Shown: one piece after another, positions 17,530-20,583 of the stretch | Position numbering within the stretch: position 1 is the first letter of the stretch | Layout of the letters: each line of letters starts with the position of its first letter | Notes under the pieces: generated by a model | Database searches by the model: none | What the model was told of the DNA's origin: nothing | The model's input: only the letters and a program-made list of their open reading frames with translations | Translations under genes and position numbers: made by a program | Assembly: GCA_015499985.1 (NCBI GenBank) | Contig: JAAAUF010000757.1 | Span: forward strand, 1 to 20,583 | Source of the DNA: Haplosporangium gracile | Lineage: Eukaryota > Mortierellomycota > Mortierellomycetes > Mortierellales > Mortierellaceae | Direction: 5' to 3' | DNA: 20,583 nt

Positions 17530-19408
17530 CGATACATACTTCTCTTCGTTTACAAAGGCACCCTAAGTGTGATTGCTGATATCATATCATTGGTTTTGGC
17601 AATGGTATGGAAGTGTATAGCGCAACCGACCCTATTGGTAGAAACGGCATGCACTTTTAGACTACCTGGAGGCGAACAGGAAAGAAAATAGATGAAGCTT
17701 TTTTTCAACACACTCATGAATGAATGAAAGCGCGCTACTGATATGGATGGAACAGAAACCCATAGAGTACTGAGGGGTGTAGAAGGGGGCAAACACATAT
17801 AAACTCAAGTCACGGCACAAGGATATGATCAGTATCATTTTAAGTAGATGGGTCATGACCCAAAAAAATGATTGGCAGATGGACAATCGATGAGTTGATG
17901 ATCTTCTTCTTTTGGTCAGCACATTTATTTTCTGAACGTCTTGGATTTAACAGAATCACCGAGAACCAAACCAAACAAAATTTAAGGTAAGGGAGGTGAT
18001 ATCTGCGATATCTGATTTGTTTTGTCAACGTCCACAAGATGAGCCCACTCCAGTTACTGGCAATTCGCATTTTTTTTTCTATGTATTTTTTTGGCTCATA
18101 CATGCCTAGCCTCACGACAACGGGTACTTCATGTTTCAAAGTCAAATGAAAACACATTAATCTTTCTTTTGCTACTCTTCTATCTATCCGATACACTCTA
18201 CTAAGAATCCATAACAGCAAGCTGACGTTGCGAGTGCAGTTTGACTATAGAAAAAAACCGGAACCACCTATCGCCATCGACAGGAATAATGAATTGAACA
18301 TAAGTCTAAAAAAACCCCTCGCGATGTCAATTACCTCAGGAAGGATCTCAAACAAAGGGCGGAAGGACGAATGAGATCGTGGATTTTTTTCACAAAGAGT
18401 TGTATTCAATACGCCAAGGAATAAAATCAAGACGACGCTACAACATAAAAGAATTGTGAAGGAAGAAACTTTGCGGCAGCAGAAAACAGAAAAAAACGCG
18501 GCAATCCTTCACAAACTAACCCACCAGCTGGGATGTTCGGGTGTTACCAATGATTCCTCTCTCTATTTTTTGTATTCTTTTTTGTCTGCTTATATTTGCT
18601 TGTGCAACTATAGGCATTCAGGACCCTAGGGGTCTGTCTGACAGTTCGGTCACTCCTTTTTATTTAGTGGCTTGGATTAGTCAGGTTTGGCACGTCGGCA
18701 CAACTGTGGGGGATTTGGCGTCAATCTGCTTATTTTTGCGAGCGACGAGTAGCTCGAAGTGAACGCATGTATGTGTGCGTATTTTTTTTGCTTCTAAGTT
18801 CACCGGAAGCTGCTTTCATTTTACTTTATCTTTCTTTTTGGCTTCTTTTTTTGTACGCGAAAACCTCGGATACTACTTCCAGATATATGACTATTTAATA
18901 TCCTTTTTAATAGCCGGATACTACCTCCATGCCTACGGCTGCGTGCACATCCTCTCCGTGTCCGGATGTATCTTCCGACATCTACGGTTCCGTGATCCGT
19001 TCAACATCCTCAAATATCTACCATCTCTATATGATCATTGATAATGATTTCATTCCTTCGGCCCTGGTACCGAGACTCCCGGAATCATCACTACCCTTCA
19101 ATCTTACCAAGTTAGACCTAGATTTTTTCCATAAAAGACACTCTCAACCCTCCACCTTCTCTCCTCGATGGCTCCCTTCTTTATTCTTGCATGGATAGCA
19201 TCTTCCCACTTCTCCATCGACCACCGACTTCTCCTCACTTTACATTTTTTACACTCGCCCCATCCTCTTTCACACCCATCAGAGTCACAAACGCCCCCCT
19301 TTTTTGGTGCGACCTCATCCCCTTCATTATTATTTATTTTGTTCCCTTTTTTTGAGGCTGTACGGTTGTCGGCACCGTCGTCATTTTTCGAGATTAAAAA
19401 CAACCGAC
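17530..19408. other. Intergenic stretch, no gene supported
   Basis: AT-rich, with many short ORFs on both strands; none has a domain or paralogue in the window. A tandem-like pair, GGATACTACTTCC (18867) and GGATACTACCTCC (18916), lies about 50 bp apart. CATAAAAGAC near 19129 could be a TATA box, followed by a long pyrimidine-rich stretch to 19380 that resembles a fungal leader. Confidence 0.4.
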
Positions 19409-19534
19409 ATGAGCACCGACGATGTAGAAGACACAGACATTGACATCGACACACCGACGACAAAAACCAGTGAAAAAACGAAGGCGGCAAAGGCAACAAA
19501 GAAAAATACATTTGTACTCTTTCCTCTCAGGTAG
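19409..19534 (+). CDS. Possible short ORF or first exon, doubtful
   Basis: ATG at 19409 follows a pyrimidine-rich leader and a TATA-like site near 19131. It encodes 41 residues starting MSTDDVEDTDIDIDTPTTKT, acidic then Lys-rich, ending at TAG 19532-19534. A CTCAG/GTAGTA donor at 19531 and a TTTCAG acceptor at 19577 are possible, but splicing adds only a few codons before a stop. It would run convergently into the 3' flank of OPT-D. No family is recognised. Confidence 0.15.
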   Translation: MSTDDVEDTDIDIDTPTTKTSEKTKAAKATKKNTFVLFPLR

Positions 19535-19604
19535 TAAAGGTAGAAATAAAGGAGACAGAAATAAAACCATATTTCAGAGCACGAAGGTAATATTAACGAA
19601 TATC

Positions 19605-19610
19605 TTTATT
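19605..19610 (-). terminator. Candidate poly(A) signal of OPT-D (AATAAA)
   Basis: Minus strand reads GTTGCAATAAAG about 125 nt after the stop codon, matching the element after OPT-C and close to those of the other copies. Confidence 0.45.
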
Positions 19611-19734
19611 GCAACAGGATACGAGACCGCGACCTTGATCCATATTATTGTGCAAAAAAAAGGGGGGGAAGGGATAAACTAGAGGGGAATGGATTGGTTA
19701 TGCAATATTTATGTCCCTGCATCGAGAAAACTCC

Positions 19735-20583
19735 TTACTTGGGCGCGAAGGGGATGTAAGCCTTGGGGAAGACGTATTGGGGTGCATCATCAGCCTCCGG
19801 ATTGGGGGCCCAAGGATCGACCTTGCCGCCCTTGGGCGCCATCAAGGGGTAACTGTCCAGGCGGCAGATATCAGTCTCGGGGTTGCCCCACCAGTAAGGC
19901 ATTCCGACTTCACGGATACCGAAGATGAAAAACGAAAGGAGTCCAAAGAAGGCAACGCCGGAATCAAAGGCGGCAGATAAGACGTAGGTGAAACGCAAGT
20001 GCCACTCAGAGTGGTAGCGACGGGCAAAGAACTGGAAGGCGAATCCGAGAGCCAACCAGTTGGTGTAGTGGTAGGCTTGAGCGGGGGGCATCATACCGGT
20101 AGCGGATAACATGACGGGGATGTGGACATAGTCCAACCAGGAGTTTGGGTAGGCCTTCTTGATGAAGTAGAATGGAATGGGGAGGATGAAACCGATCAAG
20201 AAGAAGTAGTTGACGGCGTTGTACATCGAAGCGGGACCGAACATCCGGTTAGGCGCGATGACTCCCCAGATGACAGAGGCAGAGTAGAACGTGTTGGCGT
20301 GAGGACATCCAAACTCCTTGGAGCCATCGCACACCTTGGGCTGGGAGTTCAAGAGCCAGTTAGCGGTCACTAAGTTGATAAGACCGGCGACGAAGGTACC
20401 GAGGAGCTGAGCCCAGAACATGGCACGAGGGGGGACCTTCATGTAGTGACCGAGCTTGAGATCTGAGGTGAAGGTCATGGCCTGGGCCATGGAGATGTAA
20501 CCGAGAGTCTTGAAGGTGACGTTGGGAATGGGTTGACCTGGCAAGATGTAACCGATGACGTACTCGGTAATGATGTTGAGACC
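19735..20583 (-). CDS. OPT-D: oligopeptide transporter, C-terminal part (cut by window end)
   Basis: Fourth OPT paralogue. The frame is open to the right edge, where it enters at GLNIITEYV, giving 282 residues before TAA at 19735-19737. This is roughly the last 40% of a 749-residue protein. Visible motifs are LPGQPIPNVTFKTLGYISMA, DGSKEFGCPHANTFYS, NRMFGP, YNAVNYFF, SEWHLRFTYV and SAAFDSG, with a C-terminus FAPK. No stop or frameshift is present, so the copy is apparently intact. It alone has Arg in NRMFGP, where A, B and C have Leu; Arg is the usual residue in this OPT motif (xGPxRxF). The DNA at 20335-20583 differs from OPT-A 5043-5291 at only two positions, which suggests recent conversion or duplication. 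Confidence 0.9.
   Translation of the reverse strand, partial: GLNIITEYVIGYILPGQPIPNVTFKTLGYISMAQAMTFTSDLKLGHYMKVPPRAMFWAQLLGTFVAGLINLVTANWLLNSQPKVCDGSKEFGCPHANTFYSASVIWGVIAPNRMFGPASMYNAVNYFFLIGFILPIPFYFIKKAYPNSWLDYVHIPVMLSATGMMPPAQAYHYTNWLALGFAFQFFARRYHSEWHLRFTYVLSAAFDSGVAFFGLLSFFIFGIREVGMPYWWGNPETDICRLDSYPLMAPKGGKVDPWAPNPEADDAPQYVFPKAYIPFAPK

Noticed and set aside
1..20583. CRISPR array, prokaryotic operon or insertion sequence
   Set aside because: No regularly spaced repeats or transposase motifs were found, and the intron-containing genes show a eukaryotic nuclear genome.

Overview
The window is eukaryotic and most likely from an early-diverging fungus (Mucoromycota, perhaps Mortierella-like; this placement is inference). 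Grounds: spliceosomal introns with GTAAGT donors, long intron-poor exons, a TATA box 130-160 bp before each start codon, AATAAA-type poly(A) signals, and protein families typical of fungi (oligopeptide transporters, protein O-mannosyltransferase).

The core is a head-to-tail tandem array of four oligopeptide transporter (OPT family) genes, all on the minus strand. OPT-A (4446-6820) and OPT-B (8745-11211) are intact two-exon genes. Both encode 749 residues and both are split by one intron at the same codon and phase, inside the NQFF motif. OPT-C (14444-16209) is a decayed copy. It lost the end of exon 1, the intron and the start of exon 2 in one deletion at a 5-bp microhomology, and it carries nine in-frame stops but no other frameshift. 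OPT-D (19735 to the right edge) is the 3' part of a further, apparently intact copy. Copies A, B and C share a promoter block with a TATA box and a CGG-containing motif further upstream. All four have a similar TTGC(A/G)ATAAA-like signal after the stop. The genes presumably make proton-coupled peptide or glutathione-type importers of the plasma membrane. Tracts of near identity between paralogues suggest gene conversion.

Left of the array (1-4445): nested inverted repeats (74-392); a CA-rich stretch with a duplicated unit; a broken N-terminal third of a protein O-mannosyltransferase gene (about 630-1481, minus) with two still-recognisable introns; a coding-like but unassigned stretch (1630-2250, minus); and a 426-bp foldback element with two 134-bp inverted arms (3676-4101).

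The intergenic stretches between the transporters are otherwise sparse. They hold one diverged repeat present downstream of both B and C (8351-8520 and 13814-13987), a tRNA-like A-box/B-box remnant (13141-13203), simple-sequence tracts and a few weak ORFs. I see no CRISPR, prokaryotic mobile element or clearly new enzyme system. The most informative features are the evolution of the transporter array, the foldback element and the mannosyltransferase relic.
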